This document shows positions 1 through 6,793 of a stretch of 6,953 bases of DNA, piece after piece (position 1 is the stretch's first letter; each line of letters begins with the position of its first letter). The translations under genes and the position numbers were made by a program. This DNA is from Xanthobacteraceae bacterium (GTDB lineage Bacteria; Pseudomonadota; Alphaproteobacteria; Rhizobiales; Xanthobacteraceae): assembly GCA_030039655.1 (NCBI GenBank), contig JASHVC010000526.1, positions 1 to 6,953 on the forward strand. Direction: 5' to 3'. A model generated the notes under the pieces. The model made no database searches, was not told the DNA's origin, and was given only the letters and a program-made list of their open reading frames with translations.

Positions 1-1029
1 CATCATCCCGATCTGCCGAAGAACAAACTCGGCTATACGCATCGCGACTACGAGGGCAAGGTTTCGACGCTGTGCGCCGGCTGCGGCCATGACTCGATCA
101 CAGCTTCGATCATCGAGGCATGCTTCGAGCTGTCGATCGAGCCGCATCGTGTGGCCAAAATTTCCGGCATCGGCTGCTCGTCGAAGACGCCGGACTATTT
201 TCTCGGCAACTCGCACGGCTTCAACTCAGTGCACGGACGCATGCCGTCGGTGCTGACCGGTGCCAATTTGGCCAACCGCGATCTGATCTATCTCGGCGTG
301 TCCGGCGACGGCGACTCTGCCTCGATCGGCTTCGGGCAGTTCGCCCATTGCATGCGCCGCGGCGTCAACATGGTCTACATCGTGGAGAACAACGGCGTGT
401 ACGGCCTCACTAAGGGCCAGTTCTCCGCCACCGCCGACCGCGGCTCCAAATCCAAGCGCGGCGTTGTCAATACCGACAACGCGATCGACATGGCCGGCAT
501 CGCGCTGCAGCTCGGCGCCAGCTTTGTGGCGCGCTCATTCTCCGGCGACAAGAAGCAGTTGACGCCGCTAATCAAGGCGGCGATTGAACACCAGGGCGCC
601 GCCTTTATCGACGTGATCTCGCCCTGCGTCGCCTTCAACAACCACGCCGGCTCGACTAAGAGCTTCGACTACGTGCGCGAGCACAACGAGGCGGTCAATT
701 TCCTCGACTTCATCACCGGCCGCACACCGATTCACGTGGATTACGCGCCGGGCACTGTCGAGATGGTCGAGCAGCACGATGGCACTGTTCTGGCACTGCG
801 CAAGATCAACGCCGAGTACGACGTGCATGATCGGCAGGCGGCCATGAGCTTCCTGCATCAGCACGCCGCCAAGGGCCAGATCGTCACCGGACTACTCTAC
901 GTCGAGCAAGAGGCTGAGGACCTGCACGCCCACCTGAATACTGTTCAGGCGCCACTCAACACCCTTGGCGAGAAGGATCTGTGTCCCGGTTCTGGGTCGC
1001 TGGAAAAGATCAACGCGGCGCTACGCTGA
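1..1029 (+). CDS. korB: 2-oxoacid (2-oxoglutarate):ferredoxin oxidoreductase, beta subunit, 5' partial
   Basis: This cytoplasmic enzyme subunit oxidatively decarboxylates a 2-oxoacid, probably 2-oxoglutarate, to the acyl-CoA and passes electrons to ferredoxin. The beta subunit binds thiamine diphosphate and a [4Fe-4S] cluster. The frame is open from base 1 and 342 residues are visible; probably only a few N-terminal residues are missing. Counting from the first visible codon, the CAGCGHD motif supplies Cys25 and Cys28, GIGCSS supplies Cys59 and ISPCVAFNN supplies Cys209. This spacing matches the four cluster cysteines known in archaeal relatives. GDGDSASIG (about 102-110) and NNGVYGLTKGQ (130-140) form the TPP/Mg pocket. 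The partner alpha subunit (korA) is expected just upstream, outside the window. No start codon or promoter can be seen. The family is clear; 2-oxoglutarate rather than pyruvate as substrate is inferred from overall resemblance to KorB. Confidence 0.93.
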   Translation, partial: HHPDLPKNKLGYTHRDYEGKVSTLCAGCGHDSITASIIEACFELSIEPHRVAKISGIGCSSKTPDYFLGNSHGFNSVHGRMPSVLTGANLANRDLIYLGVSGDGDSASIGFGQFAHCMRRGVNMVYIVENNGVYGLTKGQFSATADRGSKSKRGVVNTDNAIDMAGIALQLGASFVARSFSGDKKQLTPLIKAAIEHQGAAFIDVISPCVAFNNHAGSTKSFDYVREHNEAVNFLDFITGRTPIHVDYAPGTVEMVEQHDGTVLALRKINAEYDVHDRQAAMSFLHQHAAKGQIVTGLLYVEQEAEDLHAHLNTVQAPLNTLGEKDLCPGSGSLEKINAALR

Positions 1030-1031
1030 CG

Positions 1032-1064
1032 GTCATTCCGTGGCCGCGTGCAGCGCGGAACGAC
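1032..1064. terminator. Hairpin between convergent korB and rluC, candidate bidirectional terminator
   Basis: The 40-base gap between the two convergent stop codons holds an inverted repeat: GTCATTCCG (1032-1040) faces CGGAACGAC (1056-1064), eight pairs plus one A/C position that becomes a G-U wobble in minus-strand RNA. A CCGCG/CGCGG pair (1043-1047/1053-1057 region) offers an alternative inner stem. No T-tract follows on either strand, so intrinsic termination is not proven. The GTCATTCCG arm resembles repeat ends I recall from Bradyrhizobium intergenic regions. Position between convergent genes is the main support. Confidence 0.45.
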
Positions 1065-1069
1065 GGCGC

Positions 1070-2302
1070 CTATCCCTCAGGCGCTTCTTCGATCGGGTCG
1101 TAGCGCTTGGCGTCGAGCCCGAGAAGATTCCACGACTGCTGCATGTGCGGCGGCAGCGGCGCGGTGGCGTCGATGATGCCGCCGCGCGGATGCGGAACCA
1201 CGATGCGACGCGCCAGCAGATGCAGCCGGTTCTGCATGCCGCCCGGCAGTTCCCAGTTCTCACGCACGAAATATTTCGGATCGCCGACAATCGGATGGCC
1301 GATATGGGCCATGTGCGCGCGTAGCTGATGAGTGCGGCCGGTGACGGGCTTGAGGGAGAGCCATGCCAAGAGCGGCCCGGAGGTCTCTACCACCGCATAG
1401 TAAGTCACAGCATGGCTCGCACCCTTCTCGCCGTGGCGTGCGATGCGCATGAAAGATTCGTCCTCACGCTCTTCCTTGGCCAGAAAAGTGGAGACACGAC
1501 CCTGCTGCACCTTGGGAACGCCGGCCACCAGTGCCCAATACACTTTGCGCGCCGAACGCGAGCGGAAGGTCTTCGCGAGCGCCGCGGCCGCAAAGCGCGT
1601 CTTAGCAACGAGCAGGCATCCGGCGGTGTCCTTGTCGAGCCGATGCACCAAGCGCGGCCGCTGGCTGTGGGAGTCGCGCAATACTTCAAGCATGCCGTCG
1701 AGGTGGCGCGTGGTACCGGAGCCGCCCTGCACCGCAAGTCCCATGGGCTTGTTGAACACCAGCACGTCATCATCTTCATACAGCGTGATCGATTTGAGAA
1801 ATGCACGAGTCTTTTCATCCGCTTCATTCCCGGCAGCGCGCGGCACCGGCGCATCGACCCGCAACGGCGGAATGCGCACGGTCTGCCCGGCTTCCAGCCG
1901 GTTCTTCGGCTGGGTGCGCTTGCCATTCACGCGCACTTCGCCTTTCCGGATCACACGCTGAATGTGGGAGAAGCTCAGGCCCGGGAATTTGGCCTCAAGG
2001 AATCGATCGACCCGCATGCCGGATTCGTCGGCGGTCACCGCAGCGTTCTGAACGGATGTCGGCATTGGAGCTGGCGCAGTTTTCTGCTTGCCCTCATCCT
2101 GAGGTGGCCGCGGAGCGGCCCTCGAAGGATGAGGGCTGAGACGCTCGGGCCGTCGCCCTTCGAGGCTCGCTGGCGCTCGCACCTCAGGGTGGTGGAATTT
2201 TTGCCGATGCCGCGGCCCGGCGATCTGCTTGCCACCACCCGGCTGGCGTGGTCCGCGGGCGCCTCTCAACTTGCGCTCCGATCGCGGCGCAGCTTTGCCC
2301 AA
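1070..2302 (-). CDS. rluC: RluC-type 23S rRNA pseudouridine synthase with repeat-bearing N-terminal extension
   Basis: This RluA-family enzyme isomerises uridines in 23S rRNA; E. coli RluC acts at positions 955, 2504 and 2580. The order is an N-terminal basic extension (residues 1-79), an S4 RNA-binding domain (about 88-150, TADESGMRVDRFL onward) and the catalytic domain (about 170-400). The signature HRLDKDTAG carries the catalytic aspartate, Asp223; VTGRTHQLRAH and the final HLLARRI segment are also typical. The given start is a TTG overlapping the end of rarA by 37 bases; an in-frame stop lies just upstream at 2330-2332. The alternative is ATG at 2065 (MPTSVQ), giving 331 residues with catalytic Asp144, the same number as in E. 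coli RluC. Neither has a good Shine-Dalgarno. I chose the long form because the Lys/Arg/Pro-rich extension stays open in frame with rarA overlap and I recall similar extensions in relatives. Family certain, start about even. Confidence 0.85.
   Translation of the reverse strand: MGKAAPRSERKLRGARGPRQPGGGKQIAGPRHRQKFHHPEVRAPASLEGRRPERLSPHPSRAAPRPPQDEGKQKTAPAPMPTSVQNAAVTADESGMRVDRFLEAKFPGLSFSHIQRVIRKGEVRVNGKRTQPKNRLEAGQTVRIPPLRVDAPVPRAAGNEADEKTRAFLKSITLYEDDDVLVFNKPMGLAVQGGSGTTRHLDGMLEVLRDSHSQRPRLVHRLDKDTAGCLLVAKTRFAAAALAKTFRSRSARKVYWALVAGVPKVQQGRVSTFLAKEEREDESFMRIARHGEKGASHAVTYYAVVETSGPLLAWLSLKPVTGRTHQLRAHMAHIGHPIVGDPKYFVRENWELPGGMQNRLHLLARRIVVPHPRGGIIDATAPLPPHMQQSWNLLGLDAKRYDPIEEAPEG
2091..2135. 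repeat. Palindromic repeat element, copy 1
   Basis: This is a near-perfect 45-base hairpin. CCCTCATCCT (2091-2100) pairs with AGGATGAGGG (2126-2135) over 10 bases. Inside, GAG pairs with CTC (2101-2103/2121-2123) and GGCCGC (2106-2111) pairs with GCGGCC (2115-2120) around a GGA loop. The form resembles short dispersed palindromes that I recall as frequent in Bradyrhizobium and Rhodopseudomonas intergenic DNA. Here it lies within the long rluC reading frame, or in the rarA-rluC gap if the downstream ATG is the true start. Confidence 0.8.
2156..2189. repeat. Palindromic repeat element, copy 2 (inverted relative to copy 1)
   Basis: An imperfect palindrome: CCCT (2156-2159) faces AGGG (2186-2189) and GAGG (2162-2165) faces CCTC (2182-2185). 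On the minus strand it reads CCTGAGGT, 15 bases, CCTCGAAGG. Copy 1 reads CCTGAGGT, 14 bases, CCTCGAAGG on the plus strand. The two therefore share identical 8- and 9-base arms around different cores and are inverted to each other, 20 bases apart, like a REP pair. Confidence 0.7.
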
Positions 2303-3594
2303 TATTCGAGGCGTTTGCGAATTTCGCGCTCAAAGCCGCGTTCGGGCGGATCGTAGAATTTTTGTCGCCCGAGTTTTTCCGGGAAATAATCTTGGCCGGA
2401 AAATGCCTCTTCGGTATCGTGGTCGTATTCGTAGCCTGCGCCGTAGCCCTCCGTCTTCATCAGGTTGGTCGGGGCGTTGAGGATGTGCTTGGGCGGCAGC
2501 AATGAGCCGCCCTCCTTGGCGGTGCGCTTGGCGGCGCCGAACGCCGTATAGGCCGCGTTCGATTTCGGCGCTGTGGCAACGTAGATCACGGCTTCGGCGA
2601 TGGCGAGCTCGCCTTCGGGGCTGCCGAGGAAATCGTAGGCGTCCTTCGCCGCATTGGCGATCACCAGCGCCTGCGGATCGGCAAGGCCGATATCCTCCAC
2701 GGCCATGCGCACGATGCGGCGCGCCAGATAAAGCGGATCCTCGCCAGCATCGAGCATGCGGGCGAGATAGTAGAGCGCGGCGTCGGCGTCGGAGCCGCGC
2801 ACCGATTTGTACAGCGCGCTGATCAGGTTGTAGTGGCCGTCCTGCTGTTTGTCGTAGATCGGCGCGAGACGCTGCACAACCTCCTGCAGGGCTGCCGCGT
2901 CGAACAGTTCGCCCTCGCGCACAGCGCGCCAAACCTCTTCGGCCAACGTCAGGGCCGCACGGCCGTCACCGTCGGCCATGCGGATCAGCGAGGCGCGCGC
3001 CTCGGCGTCGAGCGGCAGTTTTTTGCTCTCGATGGCTTCGGCTCGGGCGAGCAATTTTTCGATTGCCACTTCGTCGAGCGGTTTGAAAACCAGCACGCGC
3101 GCCCGCGACAACAGCGGCGCGATCAACTCGAACGACGGATTTTCGGTGGTCGCTCCGACCAACACAATAGTACCGTCTTCCATGACCGGCAGGAATGAAT
3201 CCTGCTGAGCGCGATTAAAGCGATGAATCTCGTCGACGAAGAGCAGCGTCCCCTGCCCCATCTCCCGCCTTTGCCGCGCGGCGTCGAACACCTTCTTCAG
3301 ATCGGCGACGCCGGAGAAAATCGCGGAGATCTGCTCGAAGTAGAGTTCGGTCGCGTGCGCCAGGAGCCGCGCCGCGGTGGTCTTGCCGGTCCCTGGTGGC
3401 CCCCAGAAGATAAGCGAGCCCAGCGAGCGGGTATCGAGCATGCGGGTGAGCGCGCCGTCGGGGCCGAGCAGGTGATCCTGGCCGACGACCTCTGAGAGCT
3501 GCTGCGGCCGCAGCTTGTCGGCGAGCGGCCGCGGTGCGTCGCGATCGAGGCTGGCCGCGGCGAATAGGCTACGCTCGGTAGTTCGTTTTGGCAT
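2266..3594 (-). CDS. rarA: Replication-associated recombination protein A (RarA/MgsA), AAA+ ATPase
   Basis: This DNA-dependent ATPase works at stalled or damaged replication forks, related to clamp-loader ATPases and to eukaryotic WRNIP1. It has 442 residues (E. coli 447). Walker A is GPPGTGKT (65-72), Walker B is LLFVDE (117-122), sensor 1 is GATTENPS (147-154), a candidate arginine finger is Arg164 in LLSRARV, and a sensor 2-like arginine is Arg212 in GDGRAAL. The C-terminal part from about 247 ([17 protein letters not shown], then [20 protein letters not shown]) is the tetramerisation region of the family. The start at ATG 3594 gives the usual family N-terminus with [22 protein letters not shown]; the frame stays open upstream to 3717 but there it overlaps degP and lacks family resemblance. 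No clear Shine-Dalgarno is seen. It lies 65 bases after degP and its end overlaps the long rluC frame, suggesting cotranscription. Confidence 0.96.
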   Translation of the reverse strand: MPKRTTERSLFAAASLDRDAPRPLADKLRPQQLSEVVGQDHLLGPDGALTRMLDTRSLGSLIFWGPPGTGKTTAARLLAHATELYFEQISAIFSGVADLKKVFDAARQRREMGQGTLLFVDEIHRFNRAQQDSFLPVMEDGTIVLVGATTENPSFELIAPLLSRARVLVFKPLDEVAIEKLLARAEAIESKKLPLDAEARASLIRMADGDGRAALTLAEEVWRAVREGELFDAAALQEVVQRLAPIYDKQQDGHYNLISALYKSVRGSDADAALYYLARMLDAGEDPLYLARRIVRMAVEDIGLADPQALVIANAAKDAYDFLGSPEGELAIAEAVIYVATAPKSNAAYTAFGAAKRTAKEGGSLLPPKHILNAPTNLMKTEGYGAGYEYDHDTEEAFSGQDYFPEKLGRQKFYDPPERGFEREIRKRLEYWAKLRRDRSAS

Positions 3595-3659
3595 CGCGTC
3601 AAAAATGGGCGATGCGTGGGGCTGCCGCAAGCCGTTCCCCCGATGCAGCGCCGCGTAAA

Positions 3660-5063
3660 TCAGCCGCTGAACATCACCGAGATCTGCTGGCCGTGGCGCC
3701 GAATCGTGATGCGCCATTGCCGGCCGCCGTCCTTGGTGATCCGCTCGAGGTCTGATGATCGGGCGATCTTCTGGTTGTTGACCGAGACCACGATGTCACC
3801 GGGCTGAAAGCCAACCGATTGGGCGGTCGAACCATCCGCCACTGCGGTGACGACCACGCCCTCGGTCTGCGGGTCGAGGCGTAATTCGTCGGCGAGGGCC
3901 GGCGAAAGATTGGCAACCGTGGCGCCAAGAAACGGCGATTGCGAACGGATCTCCACCTCGTTGCGTGGCGTGTCGGGCAACGCCTGCAGCGCTATCGGCA
4001 CGACGAGCTCATGGCCCTGGCGCACAATCTTGACCTGTGCCGTGCCACCCAGGGGGTCCGTGGAGAAGCGGTAATTGAAGGCGTTGGGGTCTTCCACGGT
4101 GACGCCGTCAATGTTGACAATCAGGTCGCCAGCCTTGATGCCGGCGCGCGCCGCCGGACTGTCGGGGAGCACACTTGCGACCAGCGCACCGCTCGGCCGC
4201 GGCAGCCCGAGACTCTCGGCGATGTCGTGGGTGACCTCCTGCAGCTTAGCGCCGAGCCACGGCCGCTTCACGGTGTTGCTGCCACTCTCCGCCGATGCCA
4301 CGACCATCCGCACCATGTTGGCGGGAATAGCAAAGCCGATGCCCTGCGAGCCGCCGGAGCGCGAGTAGATCGCGCTATTGATGCCGACGATCCGGCCATT
4401 CATGTCGACCAGCGGGCCGCCGGAATTGCCGGGATTGATGGCGGCGTCGGTCTGAATGAAGAACTGGAGGTCGGAGGTGCCGACGTCAGTGCGCGCCAGC
4501 GCAGAAACGATCCCATGCGTCACCGTCTGTCCCACGCCAAACGGATCGCCGATCGCCAGCACTACGTCGCCGACCTGTACCGTATCGGAATTAGCGAATT
4601 GCAGCACCGGAAAGCGGTCCCTGGCGTCCTTGATGCGCAATACGGCGAGATCACTGCGCTGATCCTTAAGAACGATCGTAGCGTCGAACTCGCGCTTGTC
4701 GGAGAGAGCGATCTTCACCTCGCTCGCACCCTCGATCACGTGATTGTTGGTCACCACGAGGCCGGCAGGGTCGATGATGACGCCCGAGCCGAGCGAGCGT
4801 TCGACCTGCTTGCTCGGTGCGCCGCCGCCGAAAAACTGGCGGAAGAACGGATCGGACATAAATGGATTCTGGTTTTCGACAATGTGGGTGGCGTAGACGT
4901 TGACCACCGCCGGCGCCACGCGCTGCACGATCGGCGCGTAGGAAAGCTGGAGCTGGGCGAGCGAATCCGGCACCCGGCGATCCTGCGCGCCCGCCTGATG
5001 CATCGATGCCGCCAGCAAGCACGCCACAACCGTGGCCAGCGCGAGGGCACGAAAGGTTCTCAT
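3660..5063 (-). CDS. degP: Periplasmic HtrA/DegP-family (Do) serine endoprotease
   Basis: This periplasmic protease and chaperone degrades or holds misfolded envelope proteins. It has 467 residues. A Sec signal peptide occupies 1-26 (MRTF, then a hydrophobic stretch, cleavage likely after QAGA). The trypsin-like domain spans about 35-255 with catalytic triad His108 (NNHVIEG), Asp138 (SDLAVLRI) and Ser214 (GNSGGPL). Two PDZ domains follow, about 266-360 (PWLGAKL onward) and 375-463 (SPFLGATV onward). A Phe/Gly-rich stretch at 67-83 corresponds to the regulatory LA-loop region. Start ATG 5063 is chosen because it begins the signal peptide and has a GGGG six bases upstream; the frame extends to 5150 without family sense. 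It follows rplQ by 83 bases with no clear terminator. Several Do paralogues usually coexist in these bacteria, so degP/degQ/mucD naming is uncertain. Confidence 0.94.
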   Translation of the reverse strand: MRTFRALALATVVACLLAASMHQAGAQDRRVPDSLAQLQLSYAPIVQRVAPAVVNVYATHIVENQNPFMSDPFFRQFFGGGAPSKQVERSLGSGVIIDPAGLVVTNNHVIEGASEVKIALSDKREFDATIVLKDQRSDLAVLRIKDARDRFPVLQFANSDTVQVGDVVLAIGDPFGVGQTVTHGIVSALARTDVGTSDLQFFIQTDAAINPGNSGGPLVDMNGRIVGINSAIYSRSGGSQGIGFAIPANMVRMVVASAESGSNTVKRPWLGAKLQEVTHDIAESLGLPRPSGALVASVLPDSPAARAGIKAGDLIVNIDGVTVEDPNAFNYRFSTDPLGGTAQVKIVRQGHELVVPIALQALPDTPRNEVEIRSQSPFLGATVANLSPALADELRLDPQTEGVVVTAVADGSTAQSVGFQPGDIVVSVNNQKIARSSDLERITKDGGRQWRITIRRHGQQISVMFSG

Positions 5064-5146
5064 GGGAAACCCCGATTTAATGCGGCCACACATAGGCAAC
5101 CAACCGAGGCAAGAGCAGGGCTTCAATGACACCCCGCCACGGAACG

Positions 5147-5575
5147 TCACGCCGGGGCGGAAGCCGCCTCTTCGGCGCGCGCCTGCACCGGACCGGAGTC
5201 TTTACCCTTGGCCTCGACGTCGCGATCGACAAATTCGATGATGGCGACGGGAGCGGAATCCCCATAGCGGAACCCGGCCTTCATCACCCGGGTATAGCCA
5301 CCGGCACGCCCCTTGTAGCGCGGGCCGATTACCTCGAAGAGCTTCTTGACCATGGCGATGTCGCGCATCTGCGCGATGGCCTGGCGGCGGGCGTGCAAGT
5401 CGCCACGCTTGCCGAGCGTCACGAGCTTCTCCACCACCGGACGCAAATCCTTCGCCTTGGGCAGAGTCGTGAGGATCTGCTCGTGCTTGATCAGCGACGC
5501 AGCGAGGTTCGCCAGCATCGCCTTGCGATGATCCGAGCGGCGGTTGAACTTGCGATGAATTTTGGCGTGACGCAC
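5147..5575 (-). CDS. rplQ: 50S ribosomal protein L17
   Basis: L17 is a structural protein of the large ribosomal subunit, near the peptide exit tunnel. The 142-residue product opens with the family signature [20 protein letters not shown] and covers the L17 fold to about residue 120, ending with a polar Glu/Ala-rich tail that is common in alphaproteobacteria (E. coli L17 has 127 residues). The start is GTG at 5575: it aligns exactly with the conserved N-terminus and is preceded by a strong GGAGGA six bases upstream. The open frame continues to 5611 but those 12 codons are spacer sequence. It lies 87 bases after rpoA, its normal partner in the alpha operon. The binding site lies in a small hairpin, described separately. 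Confidence 0.97.
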   Translation of the reverse strand: MRHAKIHRKFNRRSDHRKAMLANLAASLIKHEQILTTLPKAKDLRPVVEKLVTLGKRGDLHARRQAIAQMRDIAMVKKLFEVIGPRYKGRAGGYTRVMKAGFRYGDSAPVAIIEFVDRDVEAKGKDSGPVQARAEEAASAPA

Positions 5576-5577
5576 GT

Positions 5578-5592
5578 GTGTCCTCCGGACAC
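5578..5592 (-). promoter_or_regulatory. rplQ ribosome binding site folded in a compact hairpin
   Basis: On the minus strand GTGTCC, GGA, GGACAC forms a 6-base-pair stem with a three-base loop (arms 5587-5592 and 5578-5583). The GGAGGA Shine-Dalgarno of rplQ is split, with its first GGA in the loop and its second in the 3' arm. The hairpin ends two bases before the GTG start. Pairing is visible directly; an effect on translation is inferred. Confidence 0.55.
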
Positions 5593-5661
5593 AGGGATCA
5601 GATATCAGCAATCAGGGATCAAGCTGGAGTCTGATCCCTGATACCTGTTGCCTGACACCTG
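5592..5661 (-). repeat. Repeated and inverted short motifs in the rpoA-rplQ spacer
   Basis: CAGGGATCA occurs twice (5592-5600 and 5613-5621) and its complement once within TCTGATCCCTGAT (5630-5642). The single complement can pair with the inner copy (5611-5621 with 5632-5642, 11 pairs, 10-base loop) or with the outer copy (5592-5602 with 5630-5640, 11 pairs, 27-base loop), but not both. Two 11-mers, CCTGATACCTG (5637-5647) and CCTGACACCTG (5651-5661), follow in direct orientation. No T-tract is present, so this is not an ordinary terminator. It may be a dispersed repeat or an RNA-processing or attenuation element. Confidence 0.65.
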
Positions 5662-5662
5662 G

Positions 5663-6694
5663 TCAGTAATGGTCTTCAAACCGTTTGGCGAGCTCCTCGA
5701 TGTTCTCCGGAGGCCAGCCGGGAACTTCCATGCCCAGGTGCAGGCCCATCTGCACCAGCACTTCCTTGATCTCGTTGAGCGACTTGCGGCCGAAATTCGG
5801 CGTGCGCAGCATTTCGGCTTCAGTCTTCTGCACAAGATCGCCGATATAGACGATGTTGTCGTTCTTCAGGCAGTTGGCCGAACGCACCGACAGTTCGAGC
5901 TCGTCGACCTTCTTGAGGAAGGCCGGGTTGAAGGCGAGATCGGGGATGGCCTCGTGCGCGGTCTCGCGCTTGGGCTCCTCGAAATTGACGAAGACGTTGA
6001 GCTGGTCCTGCAGGATACGCGCGGCGTAAGCGAGCGAATCCTCCGGGCTGATCGCGCCGTTGGTTTCGATCGACAGCGTCAGCTTGTCGTAATCGAGAAT
6101 TTGCCCTTCGCGGGTGTTCTCCACCTTGTAGGAGACCTTGCGCACCGGCGAGTAGAGGCTGTCGACTGGAATCAATCCAATCGGCGCATCCTCCGGCCGA
6201 TTGCGCTCGGCCGGGACATAGCCCTTGCCGGTCGAGACCGTGAACTCCATGCGGATCTCGGCGCCCTCGTCGAGCGTGCACAGCACCAGTTCGGGATTGA
6301 GCACCACGATGTCGCCGACGGTCTGAATGTCGGCGGCGGTAACCGTTCCGGGCCCTTGCTTCTTCACCACCATGCGCTTGGGCCCATCGCCCTGCATCTT
6401 GATGGCAATGTCCTTGATGTTGAGCACGATGTCGGTCACGTCCTCGCGCACGCCGGCGATCGAGGAGAATTCGTGCAGCACGCCGTCGATGTGTACCGAT
6501 TGCACCGCGGCGCCCTGCAGCGAGGACAAGAGAATGCGCCGCAGTGCGTTGCCGAGGGTCACGCCGAAGCCGCGTTCGAGCGGCTCGGCCACCACCGTGG
6601 CCACACGGCGCGCGTCGGCGCCGGCGGCCACCTGCAGCTTGTTGGGCCTGATCAGTTCCTGCCAGTTCTTCTGGATCGTCACGTTATCACCCAT
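5663..6694 (-). CDS. rpoA: DNA-directed RNA polymerase subunit alpha
   Basis: Alpha dimerises to seed assembly of RNA polymerase, and its C-terminal domain binds UP-element DNA and activators. The 343-residue product has an N-terminal assembly domain (about 15-240, with [20 protein letters not shown] at 39-58) and a C-terminal domain (about 258-331). VRSANCLKN includes Arg271 and Asn274, equal to E. coli Arg265 and Asn268 that touch [13 protein letters not shown] follows at 301-310. The start at ATG 6694 ([11 protein letters not shown]) matches the form I recall for bradyrhizobial RpoA but has no clear Shine-Dalgarno. Alternatives in frame are ATG 6715, with GGAG eight bases upstream (350 residues), GTG 6682 and ATG 6781. 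It follows rpsK by 99 bases and precedes rplQ, the standard alpha-operon order. Confidence 0.97.
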   Translation of the reverse strand: MGDNVTIQKNWQELIRPNKLQVAAGADARRVATVVAEPLERGFGVTLGNALRRILLSSLQGAAVQSVHIDGVLHEFSSIAGVREDVTDIVLNIKDIAIKMQGDGPKRMVVKKQGPGTVTAADIQTVGDIVVLNPELVLCTLDEGAEIRMEFTVSTGKGYVPAERNRPEDAPIGLIPVDSLYSPVRKVSYKVENTREGQILDYDKLTLSIETNGAISPEDSLAYAARILQDQLNVFVNFEEPKRETAHEAIPDLAFNPAFLKKVDELELSVRSANCLKNDNIVYIGDLVQKTEAEMLRTPNFGRKSLNEIKEVLVQMGLHLGMEVPGWPPENIEELAKRFEDHY

Positions 6695-6793
6695 CGCTTT
6701 GCGCGGCGCGATCATCTCGCGCGCTCCACTCCGCTCCGTGAGGCCAAGGTCTTGCTGCGGCAGATGTTGCACTTCGTCCATCGGCCGGATGTC

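Larger units (their letters stand above)
2083..2233. repeat. 10-base direct repeats bracketing the palindrome pair
   Basis: TCTGCTTGCC occurs at 2083-2092 and again at 2224-2233, 141 bases (47 codons) apart, on either side of the two palindromes. In the rluC frame both encode Gly-Lys-Gln. They could mark the edges of an inserted segment or an internal duplication, or be chance; the 3' copy does not abut copy 2, as 34 bases lie between them. Confidence 0.4.

Noticed and set aside
1328..2356. Long plus-strand open frame of 342 codons opposite rluC and rarA
   Set aside because: It is antisense to clearly conserved rluC codons, has no recognisable domain, and long antisense frames are expected in high-GC DNA.
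3595..3717. Upstream extension of the rarA frame by 41 codons
   Set aside because: It overlaps the degP end, and the family N-terminus begins at ATG 3594.
5076..5104. Possible degP promoter: TTGGTT, 17 bases, TTAAAT on the minus strand
   Set aside because: Both boxes match the consensus poorly, and the -10 would sit about 11 bases from the start codon, so the transcript would lose the ribosome binding site.
3939..5129. Plus-strand open frame of 396 codons opposite degP
   Set aside because: It is the His/Arg/Asp-rich mirror of the degP coding sequence with no family resemblance; degP has an intact catalytic triad and signal peptide.
5141..5145. GGAAC on the plus strand, the -35 motif of alphaproteobacterial stress sigma factor EcfG
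   Set aside because: No CGTT-like -10 follows at 16-17 bases, and it points away from degP.
5064..5150. Upstream extension of the degP frame by 29 codons
   Set aside because: It would bury the signal peptide behind a Cys-rich stretch; ATG 5063 has an upstream GGGG and begins a normal signal sequence.
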